64,000 nucleotides of DNA from Serratia nevei (GTDB taxonomy: Bacteria; Pseudomonadota; Gammaproteobacteria; Enterobacterales; Enterobacteriaceae): contig NZ_CP149940.1 in assembly GCF_037948395.1 (NCBI RefSeq), forward strand, positions 1,922,001 through 1,986,000. Reading direction: 5' to 3'. Both the position numbers and the translations under genes were made by a program. Every line of letters begins with the position of its first letter. Position 1 is the stretch's first letter. The notes beneath the pieces were generated by a model. That model was not told where the DNA came from. It saw only the letters and a program-made list of their open reading frames with translations, and ran no database searches. Shown here piece after piece: positions 1 to 7,585 of this stretch.

Positions 1-742
1 CTGCTGCAGCGTCGGTCGTTGCCGCGGTGCCGGATGTGTCGGCATCGTTATCGCCTGCGCCGTCGGTAGTCTGGCTGGCCTTCTTGACCTGGCGTGCCAG
101 GCTCTCGATCGCTTTTTTCACGCCGGCGTTGGCGTCCAGTTTCAGCGCCTGGCGCAGCAGTTCCAGCGCCTTCGCCTGGGCGGAATCATCGCCACCGCGC
201 AAGGCAAAGCCGCGCACCTTGAACAGTTTGGCGAGCACGACGTCAGGCATATCCTTGCCATCGACGATTTGCGCGAGCTCGTCCAGCACCTGCAGGTGTG
301 CGGTCAAATCGGTACTCTCGTCGGCCTTGACCTGTACAAGAATGGGATCGCAAAGCTCTTCCACGAGTGCCGTCGCGGCCGTGCGGCGGAACTGGTCAGG
401 CATCGCGAGGTTGTGCTCGATGACATAGCGGCCGATACGCACCGCGAGCGGATAATCGCCGGCGTCAATCGCCCAGATCATCAGGGTGACGATGACCTCG
501 TCCTGCCGGCCGCTGTTGCCGTCGAGCGTGCCTTCGATCCAGCCTTCATAGTGCGGAAGCAGCTGCTTTTTCATCTCCGCTTTCGCCTGGTCGGACTGCA
601 CGCGTTTGAGTGCACTCTGATCCATGCGCAGGCGGTGAAGGATTTGTTCATGTGCGGTGCGGGCGGCTTCTGTGAACTCCTCGGTCTTACCGTGGCGTTC
701 CGCCATCACGCGCTGAAAATGTCGTTGTGCCGGTGTCAGCAT
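1..742 (-). CDS. M: Phage terminase small (endonuclease) subunit, gpM-like, 3' end cut by window edge
   Basis: The frame opens at ATG 742 (protein begins MLTPAQRHFQRVMAER) and stays open to the window edge, about 247 codons, so the C-terminus is missing. In P2, gpM with gpP forms the terminase that cuts cos and packages DNA into gpN shells. The early part is charged and helical; it is followed by a hydrophobic stretch around residues 85-110 and an acidic, Ala/Thr-rich tail. It lies 43 bp downstream of the capsid gene in the expected O-N-M order. Assignment rests on this order plus resemblance to P2 gpM. Confidence 0.85.
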   Translation of the reverse strand, partial: MLTPAQRHFQRVMAERHGKTEEFTEAARTAHEQILHRLRMDQSALKRVQSDQAKAEMKKQLLPHYEGWIEGTLDGNSGRQDEVIVTLMIWAIDAGDYPLAVRIGRYVIEHNLAMPDQFRRTAATALVEELCDPILVQVKADESTDLTAHLQVLDELAQIVDGKDMPDVVLAKLFKVRGFALRGGDDSAQAKALELLRQALKLDANAGVKKAIESLARQVKKASQTTDGAGDNDADTSGTAATTDAAA

Positions 743-785
743 TGTCCTGTCCCCAAAGGGGGCGGGCAGGTGCCCGCCCGGGTGA

Positions 786-1832
786 TTAACCGCCGTTCTC
801 AGGCTGCGCGAAGGTGATGCCGTCGATAAAGGCGACGTTGCCGTAGTCCTCGACCACGAAGTCATCGTTCGACGACTGGTAAGTCGCGACGCGGTTGTAC
901 TCCGGCTCTTCCTTGATGCTGCGGCGCAGGCTCCCGCGCTGGTAGTACACCGACAGGTTTTTAAACGGCGTGATCAGGATGCCGTTCACCGGGAAGTACG
1001 GCGCGATGAAGGTCGGCATGTTCCCGACGCGCTCCTGCGCAACAATGAGCTGACCGGCCAACATTTCGGTGTTCGGGTTGGTCTGGCTCATGGCGTTGAT
1101 CGCCGGGAAATTGCTACTGGTCAGCAGGTCACCGGCCAGGATCACCACGTTATCCGGGTTACGCTTGTGCCATTCTTCCATCAGGCTGTTTTTGGCGTCA
1201 TAAACTGCTGACGTCAGGTTGCCGTAGGTGCCTTTGGCGATGATCTTGTTGTCGTCATCACGAGCCGTCACGGTCACACCGGAAATCATGCGGTGTGGGG
1301 CTTCTGTGCGAATTTTTTCCAGCCAGCCGATGCCGCAGTCCTGCAACAGCGGGTTAGCGGCGCGGTTGGATGGATCGGCATAGTTTGTGCCGTTGAAGCC
1401 GATCATGATGCGGTCAAGCGACATCTGGCGTGCCATTGCTTTGCTGATTAGAGGCTGGAAATCAGGCTGATGCGCCCAGATATCCAACTGCTCGTAACGC
1501 AGGCTGTAGTCATAGTTGACCTTGCGGCAGGTGTAGTTGAACGGCTCCATTTTGCTGTTATCGGCCGGGTTGCGGCGCGTGGTGGTGCTGTTGTTCACAC
1601 CGGCCAGCGGGGCGTTGCTGCCGATCAGTACTTTCTGGCCGATCTGTTGGGTCACGCCGAAGACGTTAATCTTGCTCAGGAAAGAGTCGCTTTCCTGCGC
1701 GGCGGCTTCCAGCTTCTGCTGCACCGTCGGATCGACAGCGAATTTTGCCGCGACGGCGGCCGGCGATACGCGGTTTAGCTGGGCCTGCCGGCTGATGTAC
1801 TGGTCGAACAGCTCGCGGGTAATGTTTTCCAT
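786..1832 (-). CDS. N: Phage major capsid protein, gpN-like
   Basis: The product of 348 aa is close to the P2 gpN length (about 357). It opens MENITRELFDQYISRQAQLN, a typical P2-group capsid start, and lacks membrane segments. P2 gpN forms the T=7 shell after assembly on gpO and is trimmed near its N-terminus. It sits between scaffold O (upstream) and terminase M (downstream) in the late leftward operon, expected to be driven from the Ogr-dependent promoter upstream of O. Nothing looks disrupted. Confidence 0.93.
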   Translation of the reverse strand: MENITRELFDQYISRQAQLNRVSPAAVAAKFAVDPTVQQKLEAAAQESDSFLSKINVFGVTQQIGQKVLIGSNAPLAGVNNSTTTRRNPADNSKMEPFNYTCRKVNYDYSLRYEQLDIWAHQPDFQPLISKAMARQMSLDRIMIGFNGTNYADPSNRAANPLLQDCGIGWLEKIRTEAPHRMISGVTVTARDDDNKIIAKGTYGNLTSAVYDAKNSLMEEWHKRNPDNVVILAGDLLTSSNFPAINAMSQTNPNTEMLAGQLIVAQERVGNMPTFIAPYFPVNGILITPFKNLSVYYQRGSLRRSIKEEPEYNRVATYQSSNDDFVVEDYGNVAFIDGITFAQPENGG

Positions 1833-1871
1833 GTTCGTTTCTCTTGTAGTGAATATCGGTCAGGCGCTGGC

Positions 1872-2705
1872 TTAGTAGTCAGCCAACTGCGCGTTACCAC
1901 CACCGCCGGCCGGCGGGCGACGGCTGAAGTTGCCGTCCGTGGTTTCAACCTTCTGCTGCATCGCAGCCAGGTCAGCGGTCAACTTCGCGATGGCCTGCGT
2001 GTTGCTGGCGCTTTCCTGCGCGGTGGCGCTGAACTGGTCGGTTAAATCGGCCTGCGACTGCGCCACGGCCTCTACCGCCTGATGCACCTGGCTGAAGCGT
2101 TCATCGTCGGTTTTCTTGCCCTTGCCGAGGATGCCCATGACGCGGGAGAACCACTCGTTGCCGGTGGTTGAGCGCGACTGGTCTGCCTGCATCAACTCAG
2201 CTTCGAAAGCGGCGGTGAACATCGTCGGCTCGGCATCTGCGGTGTTGAACCGCATGATCTCCCCGCGCTTCTCGGCGGCGAATTTCAGCTTGTCAGTGCC
2301 CAGACTGGCCGGGGTGTCGGTCATCGCCAGACCGACCAGGTACGGGCCGTTGGTCAGTGAAAACTTTGGATGGATCTCGACGCTGGAATAAATCTTCTTC
2401 CCGTCGTCGGTCATGGTCTTCATGCGTGCCGTAGGCTCGATCTCTGCGTACAACGCAGCTTCGCCAGTCAGCGGGCCGTCGGAAATGTCTTCGGCGGATA
2501 GGGCCATCACGTCACCCATGGCGCAGAAGGTGCTGTCAGGGAACGGGGAAAGGTAGTGCTCGATATTGACGCGGGCGCCATACACCGCCGGGTTATACGA
2601 CGCCGCCATCGCATGGATCTGATCGCGGGTGACCTGACGGCCGTCGATAGTGACGCCGGAGGTCATAACGCGGAATTTCTTACGGGTGCTCGTTGTGCTT
2701 GCCAT
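1872..2705 (-). CDS. O: Phage capsid scaffolding protein / prohead protease, gpO-like
   Basis: Start taken at ATG 2705 (MASTTSTRKKFRV), giving 277 aa, close to P2 gpO (284); the frame runs further upstream but that part does not look like the family. P2 gpO is an internal scaffold whose N-terminal half is a serine protease that cleaves gpN and itself. Candidate catalytic residues are D21, H50 and S107/S108, spaced as in gpO. The C-terminal third (about residues 185-255) is Gln/Ala-rich and likely coiled coil, the scaffolding part. First gene of the leftward late operon, with N 39 bp downstream. Confidence 0.9.
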   Translation of the reverse strand: MASTTSTRKKFRVMTSGVTIDGRQVTRDQIHAMAASYNPAVYGARVNIEHYLSPFPDSTFCAMGDVMALSAEDISDGPLTGEAALYAEIEPTARMKTMTDDGKKIYSSVEIHPKFSLTNGPYLVGLAMTDTPASLGTDKLKFAAEKRGEIMRFNTADAEPTMFTAAFEAELMQADQSRSTTGNEWFSRVMGILGKGKKTDDERFSQVHQAVEAVAQSQADLTDQFSATAQESASNTQAIAKLTADLAAMQQKVETTDGNFSRRPPAGGGGNAQLADY

Positions 2706-2781
2706 GTCTGCTTGCTCACGATTCTGTTGAGTTCCCGGTGATGATGGCAGGGCGCCCGGCCCCGTCTCAACGCGTTGTTGT

Positions 2782-2799
2782 TGTCGGAGAACGGCGACA
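2782..2799. promoter_or_regulatory. Ogr/Delta-type late activator site between O and P
   Basis: A TGT-N12-ACA dyad sits centrally in the 159-bp divergent O-P spacer. P2 late promoters lack good -35 boxes and are activated by Ogr binding to this dyad about 55 bp upstream of transcription start. The centre is about 75 bp from the P start and 85 bp from the O start, so one symmetric site could serve both divergent late promoters. Confidence 0.6.
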
Positions 2800-2864
2800 G
2801 CCGGCACCGCGAGAAAGCCCCCGCGCGCGCGGGTTAACCTCCCCGGCAGGACATGGGGGAGACA

Positions 2865-4586
2865 ATGACGGTTCAGGAAACATTCACTAGGCACCGCGCA
2901 CGACAGCTTTACTGGCAGGGCTACCCGCCGGCGGAAATCGCGCGCCTGATGGGTATCAATCAGAACACGGTTTACGCCTGGAAGAAGCGCGACGAATGGG
3001 ATGAAACGCCACCGATCCAGCGCGTCACCACCTCGATTGATGCGCGCCTGGTGCAGCTGACCGGCAAGGACAAGAAGAGCGGCGGCGACTTCAAGGAAAT
3101 CGACCTGCTGACGCGCCAGCTGAAGAAGCTGGACAACGGCACGCCGGCCACCCAGCCGAAAAAGAAGGTGCGCAAGAAGCAAAACTTCTTCTCTGAGTCG
3201 CAGATCGCGCAGCTGCGGCAGAACATCCTGGGGTCGCTGCACTGGCACCAGCAAGGCTGGTATGACAATCACCACCACCGCAACCGGATGATCCTGAAGA
3301 GTCGCCAGGTGGGGGCGACCTGGTATTTTGCACGCGAGGCGCTGATACGCGCGTTATCTGACGATGTGAAGTACAAGCACCAGCTCAACCAGATCTTTCT
3401 GTCGGCCAGCCGCCGGCAGGCGTACCAGTTCCGCAGCTTCATTCGTTCCGCCGCGGCGGAGGTCGACGTCGAGCTGAAGGGCGGCGACATGATCCAGCTT
3501 TTCAACGGCGCCGAGCTGCACTTCCTCGGCACGTCTGCAGCGACGGCGCAGTCCTACACCGGCAACCTGTTCTTTGACGAGTTTTTCTGGGTGGGCCAGT
3601 TCGCCAACCTGAAAAAAGTCGCCGGCGCCATGGCGACGCTGAAAGGGCTGACGCGTACCTACTTCTCCACGCCATCGGCGGAAAGCCATGAAGCGTACCC
3701 GTTTTGGACAGGGGAGGCGTTCAACAAGGGGCGCGCCAGCAGTAGTCGCGTGGAGTTCGACACGTCCTGGAAGACGCTGAACAGCGGGCTGATGTGCCCT
3801 GACAAGATCTGGCGCCAGATCGTCACGTTGCAGGACGCCATCGATCACGGCTGGGATTTGACAGATATCGATGAAATCCGCGACGAGAACAGCCCGGAGG
3901 AATACGACAACCTCTACGGCTGCCAGTTTATCCGCAACGGTGAATCGGCCTTTGACTACAACATGCTGCTGACCTGCGGCGCCGATGGTTATGACGACTG
4001 GCTCGACTGGAAACCCTACGCCATGCGGCCGCTGGCCGATCGGCCTGTCTGGATTGGTTACGACCCGAACGGCGCCAGCGGGAAAGGTGACAGCGGGGCG
4101 ATCTCCGTCAACGCCGTGCCGCTGGTCGCCGGCGGCAAATTCCGCACCATCGAGACGCAGCGCATCCGCGGCATGGAGTTCGAGGCGCAGGCCAATCTGA
4201 TCATTGGCATGCTGGATCGCTACAACGTGCAGCATATCGGCATTGACGGGCAGGGGATTGGTGAGGCGGTCTGGCAGTTGGTGAAGAAGAAGTTCCCGGC
4301 GGCGGTCTGCTACCAGTTCAACCCGGCCAGCAAGCGCATGCTGGTATTGAAGATGCAGCAGCTGGTTCGCGGCGGTCGCTGGGAGTTCGACCGCGGGGAG
4401 CGTGACCTGATCACGGCATTCAGCGCGGTGCGCAAAGTGGTAACGCCTGGCGGGGTGATCACCTATGACACCGACCGCAGCCGCGGCGTCAGCCATGGCG
4501 ACCTTGCCTGGGCGACGATGCTGGCCATTATCAACGAGCCGCTGGGACAAGATGGCGGCAGCACAATGACGGTTATGGAGTATTAA
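2865..4586 (+). CDS. P: Phage terminase large (ATPase) subunit, gpP-like
   Basis: The product is 573 aa from ATG 2865 (MTVQETF), preceded by GGGGGAG; an in-frame ATG at 2853 would add four residues but has poorer spacing. P2 gpP is about 590 aa. It drives DNA translocation into proheads. Residues about 6-42 form a helix-turn-helix (IARLMGINQNTVYAWKKR) for cos binding. A deviant Walker A lies near residues 145-153 (KSRQVGATW) and a Walker B at 234-241 (NLFFDEFF). The C-terminal half matches a terminase RNase H-like nuclease fold (YDPNG near residue 388). It overlaps nothing and is followed by Q after one base. Confidence 0.93.
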   Translation: MTVQETFTRHRARQLYWQGYPPAEIARLMGINQNTVYAWKKRDEWDETPPIQRVTTSIDARLVQLTGKDKKSGGDFKEIDLLTRQLKKLDNGTPATQPKKKVRKKQNFFSESQIAQLRQNILGSLHWHQQGWYDNHHHRNRMILKSRQVGATWYFAREALIRALSDDVKYKHQLNQIFLSASRRQAYQFRSFIRSAAAEVDVELKGGDMIQLFNGAELHFLGTSAATAQSYTGNLFFDEFFWVGQFANLKKVAGAMATLKGLTRTYFSTPSAESHEAYPFWTGEAFNKGRASSSRVEFDTSWKTLNSGLMCPDKIWRQIVTLQDAIDHGWDLTDIDEIRDENSPEEYDNLYGCQFIRNGESAFDYNMLLTCGADGYDDWLDWKPYAMRPLADRPVWIGYDPNGASGKGDSGAISVNAVPLVAGGKFRTIETQRIRGMEFEAQANLIIGMLDRYNVQHIGIDGQGIGEAVWQLVKKKFPAAVCYQFNPASKRMLVLKMQQLVRGGRWEFDRGERDLITAFSAVRKVVTPGGVITYDTDRSRGVSHGDLAWATMLAIINEPLGQDGGSTMTVMEY

Positions 4587-4587
4587 C

Positions 4588-5643
4588 GTGAGCAAACGAA
4601 AATCACCGCGGCAGCGCCAGCAGCCCGCCGCAGACACGCAGCTTGATCTGGCGACCGAGCTGCAAAAACTCCCTGGCCTGAGTACCTTCTCATTCGACGG
4701 CCCCTGGCCGGTCAGCTCGTCCTACGATCTGCTCGACTCGATGTACTGCGCCGACAACGGCCGCTACTACGACACGCCGATCAGCTGGTACGGGCTGGCG
4801 CGTCAGTTCGGCCACGCCAGCTGGCACCAGTCGGCGCTGATATTCAAACGTAACGTGCTGGCCGGTTGCTTCATCCCGCACAAGCTGCTGTCGCGCCAGG
4901 CGTTCTCGGCCTTCGCCATGGATTGGGTGGTGTTCGGCAATGCCTATCTGGAGCTGCGCCGCAACGTGTTAGGCGGGCCGCTGGCACTGCACAACACGCT
5001 GGCGAAGTACACCCGCCGCGGCTCTGACCTGGACACCTACTGGTTTATCCAGGCGGGGTTTGATGATTATCAGTTTCCTACCGGCGCCGTCTGCCACGTG
5101 ATCAACCCGGACATTCACCAGGAGATCTACGGCATGCCGGAATACTTCGCGGGCCTGCTGTCCGCGAACCTTTCGCACTCGGCCGACACGTTCCGCAAGC
5201 TGTACTACGACAACGGCAGCCATGCCGGCTGCATCGTCTACGTCAACAGCGCCATCGCCGATCAGGAGAGCCTCGACAAGCTCAAGAAGACGCTGACCGA
5301 CACGCGCCGCGGCGGGGCATTCAAAAACATCCTGCTGCACGCGCCGAACGGCGGTAAGGACTCAGTGCAGATCCTGCCGTTCAGCCAGATCTCGGCCAAG
5401 GATGAATTCCTGGGCGTCAAGTCCGCCACGCGTGACGATATCCTCGCCGCGCACCGCGTGCCGCCGCAGCTGATGGGCGCCATGCCGGAAGGTAACGGCA
5501 CCTTCGGCGACGTGGAGAAGGCGGCGCGGGTGTTCGCAATCAACGAGCTGACGCCCATCATGGAAGCCATGAAGCACGTCAACGACTGGATGGGGGAGGA
5601 GGTGATCCGCTTCAACCCGTATGCACTGCTCGATGTAGAGTAA
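4588..5643 (+). CDS. Q: Phage portal protein, gpQ-like
   Basis: A 351-aa protein, close to P2 gpQ (344), starting MSKRKSPRQRQQPAADTQ one base after the terminase stop; the pair forms the rightward late operon running toward cos. The portal dodecamer sits at one capsid vertex and is the entry channel for DNA and the docking site of the terminase. The sequence has the family's soluble alpha/beta pattern and the conserved C-terminal part with PPQLMGAMPEG and the segment VEKAARVFAINELTP. No truncation seen. Confidence 0.93.
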   Translation: MSKRKSPRQRQQPAADTQLDLATELQKLPGLSTFSFDGPWPVSSSYDLLDSMYCADNGRYYDTPISWYGLARQFGHASWHQSALIFKRNVLAGCFIPHKLLSRQAFSAFAMDWVVFGNAYLELRRNVLGGPLALHNTLAKYTRRGSDLDTYWFIQAGFDDYQFPTGAVCHVINPDIHQEIYGMPEYFAGLLSANLSHSADTFRKLYYDNGSHAGCIVYVNSAIADQESLDKLKKTLTDTRRGGAFKNILLHAPNGGKDSVQILPFSQISAKDEFLGVKSATRDDILAAHRVPPQLMGAMPEGNGTFGDVEKAARVFAINELTPIMEAMKHVNDWMGEEVIRFNPYALLDVE

Positions 5644-5660
5644 CCCCCGCGCTGCAGCAC

Positions 5661-5683
5661 GGCCGCCGCTGTCTATGGCGGCC
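5661..5683 (+). terminator. Hairpin downstream of Q (possible 3' end of P-Q transcript)
   Basis: GGCCGCC, 9-nt loop, GGCGGCC gives a 7-bp GC-only stem 18 bp after the Q stop. No U-run follows, so it may stabilise the 3' end or belong to the cos-region architecture rather than terminate by itself. The rest of 5684-5873 has no convincing gene. Confidence 0.35.
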
Positions 5684-5873
5684 ATCCCCCGACAAGTAGC
5701 CCCATCACGCGCCACGCCCATCACTTCGAACCGTTCCCCACCGCCAGCCGCGCTATGCGGGCCGCTGGCGCGTTAACGCCTGTTCATCACCTCATTAGCA
5801 CCACGACGGCGAGAGCCTCACAGCGGCCCATTCAGGCAACACACGACCCCCTTCCCATACCCCAAAGCGCGCG

Positions 5874-5892
5874 CTTACTCCCCCGCCTCGCC
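5874..5892 (-). other. Phage cos (cohesive end) site
   Basis: Read on the minus strand, this stretch begins GGCGAGGCGGGGG. The P2/P4 19-nt cohesive end as I recall it begins GGCGAGGCGGGG, so the first 12 bases agree. It also sits where cos must be, between Q and the gene-A side early genes. The exact nick positions cannot be read from sequence alone; the 19-nt span is assigned by alignment to the recalled P2 end. Confidence 0.75.
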
Positions 5893-5936
5893 TGCGCGCC
5901 TCACACCCTCTTTTTTGTGCAAGATCCAAAGTAGAT

Positions 5937-5966
5937 CGAACCTGCGCCAGTACTGGCGCAGGTTCG
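5937..5966. repeat. 30-bp perfect palindrome next to cos
   Basis: The two 15-base arms, centred at 5951/5952, begin CGAACCTGCGCCAGT and have no unpaired centre. It is flanked by direct copies of GTAGATCGAA at 5931-5940 and 5974-5983. Position 45-75 bp from cos suggests a packaging/terminase recognition element or extrusion structure; function is inference. Confidence 0.8.
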
Positions 5967-5990
5967 CAATGGGGTAGATCGAATTATTGT

Positions 5991-6012
5991 GCAAAATTGT
6001 GCGCAATTTTGC
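5991..6012. repeat. Inverted repeat, 9-bp arms, cos-proximal
   Basis: GCAAAATTG and CAATTTTGC flank the 4-base loop TGCG. It is the second of three successive inverted repeats between cos and the accessory genes. No U-run on either strand, so not an obvious terminator. Confidence 0.7.
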
Positions 6013-6029
6013 AGTTAACTGGATTAAAA

Positions 6030-6074
6030 AAAGACCGCCAATTGTGTTATCGATTAACACTATTGGCGGTCTTT
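6030..6074 (-). terminator. Strong intrinsic terminator at the end of the phage leftward transcript
   Basis: A 13-bp stem (AAAGACCGCCAAT with ATTGGCGGTCTTT) encloses a second 6-bp stem (GTGTTA/TAACAC). On the minus strand the stem is followed by a run of seven T, so it should end leftward transcription just before cos; on the plus strand the U-run is poorer. Confidence 0.8.
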
Positions 6075-6083
6075 ATTCTATTT

Positions 6084-6242
6084 TCACTGTTGCCTAAACC
6101 AGTTCCACTCAGCATGGAGCCAAATGACAATCATCACGCAGCTTGATATGAACATAATATCAGGCCATTTAGTGAATCCTGTCGAGACTGAGGCAACGGA
6201 TATTACGCCGGCTAAACGTGTAAACCATCTGCTGTGTATCAT
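6084..6242 (-). CDS. Putative 52-aa phage membrane protein
   Basis: ATG 6242 opens a 52-codon frame starting MIHSRWFTRLAGVISVA and ending in a Trp-rich tail. Two hydrophobic segments (about residues 9-22 and 28-43) suggest a small inner-membrane protein. Its stop lies 10 bp before the strong minus-strand terminator, which supports it as the last gene of the leftward unit. The ribosome binding site is weak, and a 41-codon plus-strand frame with a better GGAG site (6124-6249) overlaps it, so the call is tentative. Function unknown; its site next to cos corresponds to where P2-group phages carry tin/old-type accessory genes. Confidence 0.45.
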   Translation of the reverse strand: MIHSRWFTRLAGVISVASVSTGFTKWPDIMFISSCVMIVIWLHAEWNWFRQQ

Positions 6243-6269
6243 AATTTAAAAATTTCATTCCATGTATTG

Positions 6270-6293
6270 AAAAGCTCATTGTTAATGAGCTTT
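6270..6293 (-). terminator. Terminator downstream of hicAB
   Basis: AAAGCTCATT, loop GTT, AATGAGCTTT forms a 10-bp stem; on the minus strand it continues into TTTT. It lies about 185 bp past the hicB stop. The intervening 6294-6476 is AT-rich with no convincing gene. Confidence 0.6.
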
Positions 6294-6476
6294 GTCCTAT
6301 AGCTTCTTCTCTAGCATCCTGTAAACGTTAACATGCCAAGTTAGATGAGTGAATTCAAATGCACATTTTCCGATTTACTTTTGCTTTGTTGGTCATATTT
6401 GGCCACTTACTGTTACTTTTTTGTCACTTCAAATAGCTGACGCTCAGGGACGAGCATACGCTGCATAATTCAAAAC

Positions 6477-6842
6477 TCATGCATGTTTCATGCGTTCATT
6501 GAGGGTTTCAACGATGAAAGCATTGACCGAAACCTCATGTTCTGCCGCGGCCTGATTCAGCCGTTCGCCGAACGATTCTGGGTAGCGCAAGGTGAACGTC
6601 TTGATTTTCTCCTGGCGCGCGTATGGCTCGATGCCGGCGGTGCTGCAATCGTCCAGATATTCGCGTAAAGAGATCTCGCCCTCTTTTTTAAGCCCCTGGA
6701 TGCTGTCGGAAACGAAATCGCAGTAACCGGACAGGCCGAGGAATTTACCGCGAAATGCGCCCAGCTCTGGCACAAAGCTGATTACCGCCGGTTGCCCGGC
6801 GATCTCCATGGTGTTTGGGGTTGCTGCTGTTGTCTTCGTCAT
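6477..6842 (-). CDS. hicB: HicB-family antitoxin
   Basis: The 121-aa product has the HicB layout: an N-terminal degraded RNase H-like domain (about residues 10-75, with the GLSGYCDFVSDSIQGLKKEG region) and a C-terminal ribbon-helix-helix DNA-binding segment (about 80-118, TFTLRYPESFGERLNQAAAE). HicB neutralises HicA and represses the operon. Its ATG overlaps the hicA stop by 4 nt (ATGA), giving translational coupling, and the order toxin first, antitoxin second is the usual one for hicAB. Located in the cos-proximal accessory segment of the prophage. Confidence 0.85.
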   Translation of the reverse strand: MTKTTAATPNTMEIAGQPAVISFVPELGAFRGKFLGLSGYCDFVSDSIQGLKKEGEISLREYLDDCSTAGIEPYARQEKIKTFTLRYPESFGERLNQAAAEHEVSVNAFIVETLNERMKHA

Positions 6843-7114
6843 GGCTTAACTCCTATGCTTTCCAGCCATTCGCGGAGGTTGACCACCGCGCCTTTGTCCG
6901 TGTCCGGCGATGGGTGGGGGCGGTGAAAGTTGGCGATGCTGCCATTAAGCAGGAACTTGCAACGTGAACCGCGGCCCTCTTTGACTTCGCCACCCAGCGC
7001 CTTTATCAGTGATTCCACATCTGACCATTTTATCCCAGAGAGAACAGGTGTTTTAAATATCTGTTCTAACGTGTTTTTTTGCCGCTTCCTTAACGCTGAA
7101 ACTTGTTCTTTCAT
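6839..7114 (-). CDS. hicA: HicA-family mRNA interferase toxin
   Basis: A 91-aa protein. HicA toxins are small double-stranded-RNA-binding-like proteins that cleave mRNA through a histidine. After an N-terminal extension of about 28 residues, the core reads IKWSDVESLIKALGG, then basic strands, then NFHRPHP (H64, H67; candidate catalytic His) and the closing helix REWLESIGV. The extension is longer than in minimal HicA (about 58 aa) but is seen in a known subgroup. Preceded by the 13-bp iteron array that probably carries its promoter/operator. May act in plasmid-like addiction of the prophage or in phage defence; which is not visible from sequence. Confidence 0.85.
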   Translation of the reverse strand: MKEQVSALRKRQKNTLEQIFKTPVLSGIKWSDVESLIKALGGEVKEGRGSRCKFLLNGSIANFHRPHPSPDTDKGAVVNLREWLESIGVKP

Positions 7115-7126
7115 GTCGCAGTCCGT

Positions 7127-7199
7127 GAAGTCACTTTATGAAGTCACTTTATGAAGTCATTTTGATGGTTTGATAATGTGAAGTCAAGTTGTGAAGTCA
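7127..7199. repeat. 13-bp iteron array upstream of hicAB (probable operator)
   Basis: GAAGTCA occurs at 7127, 7140, 7153, 7180 and 7193. Spacing is 13 bp, with one degenerate position near 7166. The fullest unit is GAAGTCACTTTAT, whose core AAGTCACTT is itself a 9-bp near-perfect dyad. The array fills the 90-bp gap between the ClpX-like gene stop and hicA start. Confidence 0.8.
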
Positions 7200-7204
7200 C
7201 TTTA

Positions 7205-7573
7205 TTAGCTTGTTCTAAAATCACTGATGATATCCTCGCAAAGATCGACACATTCATTGCAGATGTATACCCGCGGGCCAGCTATCATCCTGTTAACTTG
7301 ATGATTACTCTTTCCACAAAAGCTGCAAAAGTACTCTTTGATTTCACCGGTTTCTGATGGTGCAGGGGATTGGCGTTGCTCTTTTTCTCCCATTCCTTCA
7401 AATAGTTCGTGATTTTTCCTCACGATGCGGGCACACCCAACTAATTCATCTGCGGTGATGTTCGCGGTCAGCATGACGTTTTGTAGGCGGCTGGTGATAC
7501 CGGCCATCTTTTTGGCGTGGTCGCTGTGATGATCTGGTTCTGGAATGTGGTGACGATGTAGTTCATGTGGCAT
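7205..7573 (-). CDS. Stand-alone ClpX-type C4 zinc-binding domain protein
   Basis: A 122-aa protein with a His-rich N-terminus ([20 protein letters not shown]), a helical middle (about 25-65) and, from residue 81, a nearly canonical ClpX zinc-binding domain: C83-x2-C86 and C105-x2-C108 within YFCSFCGKS and [14 protein letters not shown]. ClpX uses this domain to dimerise and to bind adaptors such as SspB and some phage substrates. There is no AAA+ module, so it cannot unfold proteins itself; it may bind adaptors or substrates, or pair with host ClpX. Similar short proteins are annotated in P2-like prophages; a role is inference. Lies between a methylase gene and hicAB. Confidence 0.85.
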   Translation of the reverse strand: MPHELHRHHIPEPDHHSDHAKKMAGITSRLQNVMLTANITADELVGCARIVRKNHELFEGMGEKEQRQSPAPSETGEIKEYFCSFCGKSNHQVNRMIAGPRVYICNECVDLCEDIISDFRTS

Positions 7574-7585
7574 AAATCCCCCTTA

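Noticed and set aside
3354..4637. 427-codon minus-strand frame opposite the terminase gene
   Set aside because: Shadow of gpP; composition (His/Arg/Leu-rich) is that of an antisense frame.
5875..6060. 61-codon minus-strand frame over the cos-proximal palindromes
   Set aside because: It consists mainly of palindrome sequence and crosses cos; no ribosome site, no gene-like composition.
6124..6249. 41-codon plus-strand ORF with good GGAG site next to cos
   Set aside because: It overlaps the minus-strand 52-codon frame that ends at a strong terminator; kept only as an alternative in the findings.
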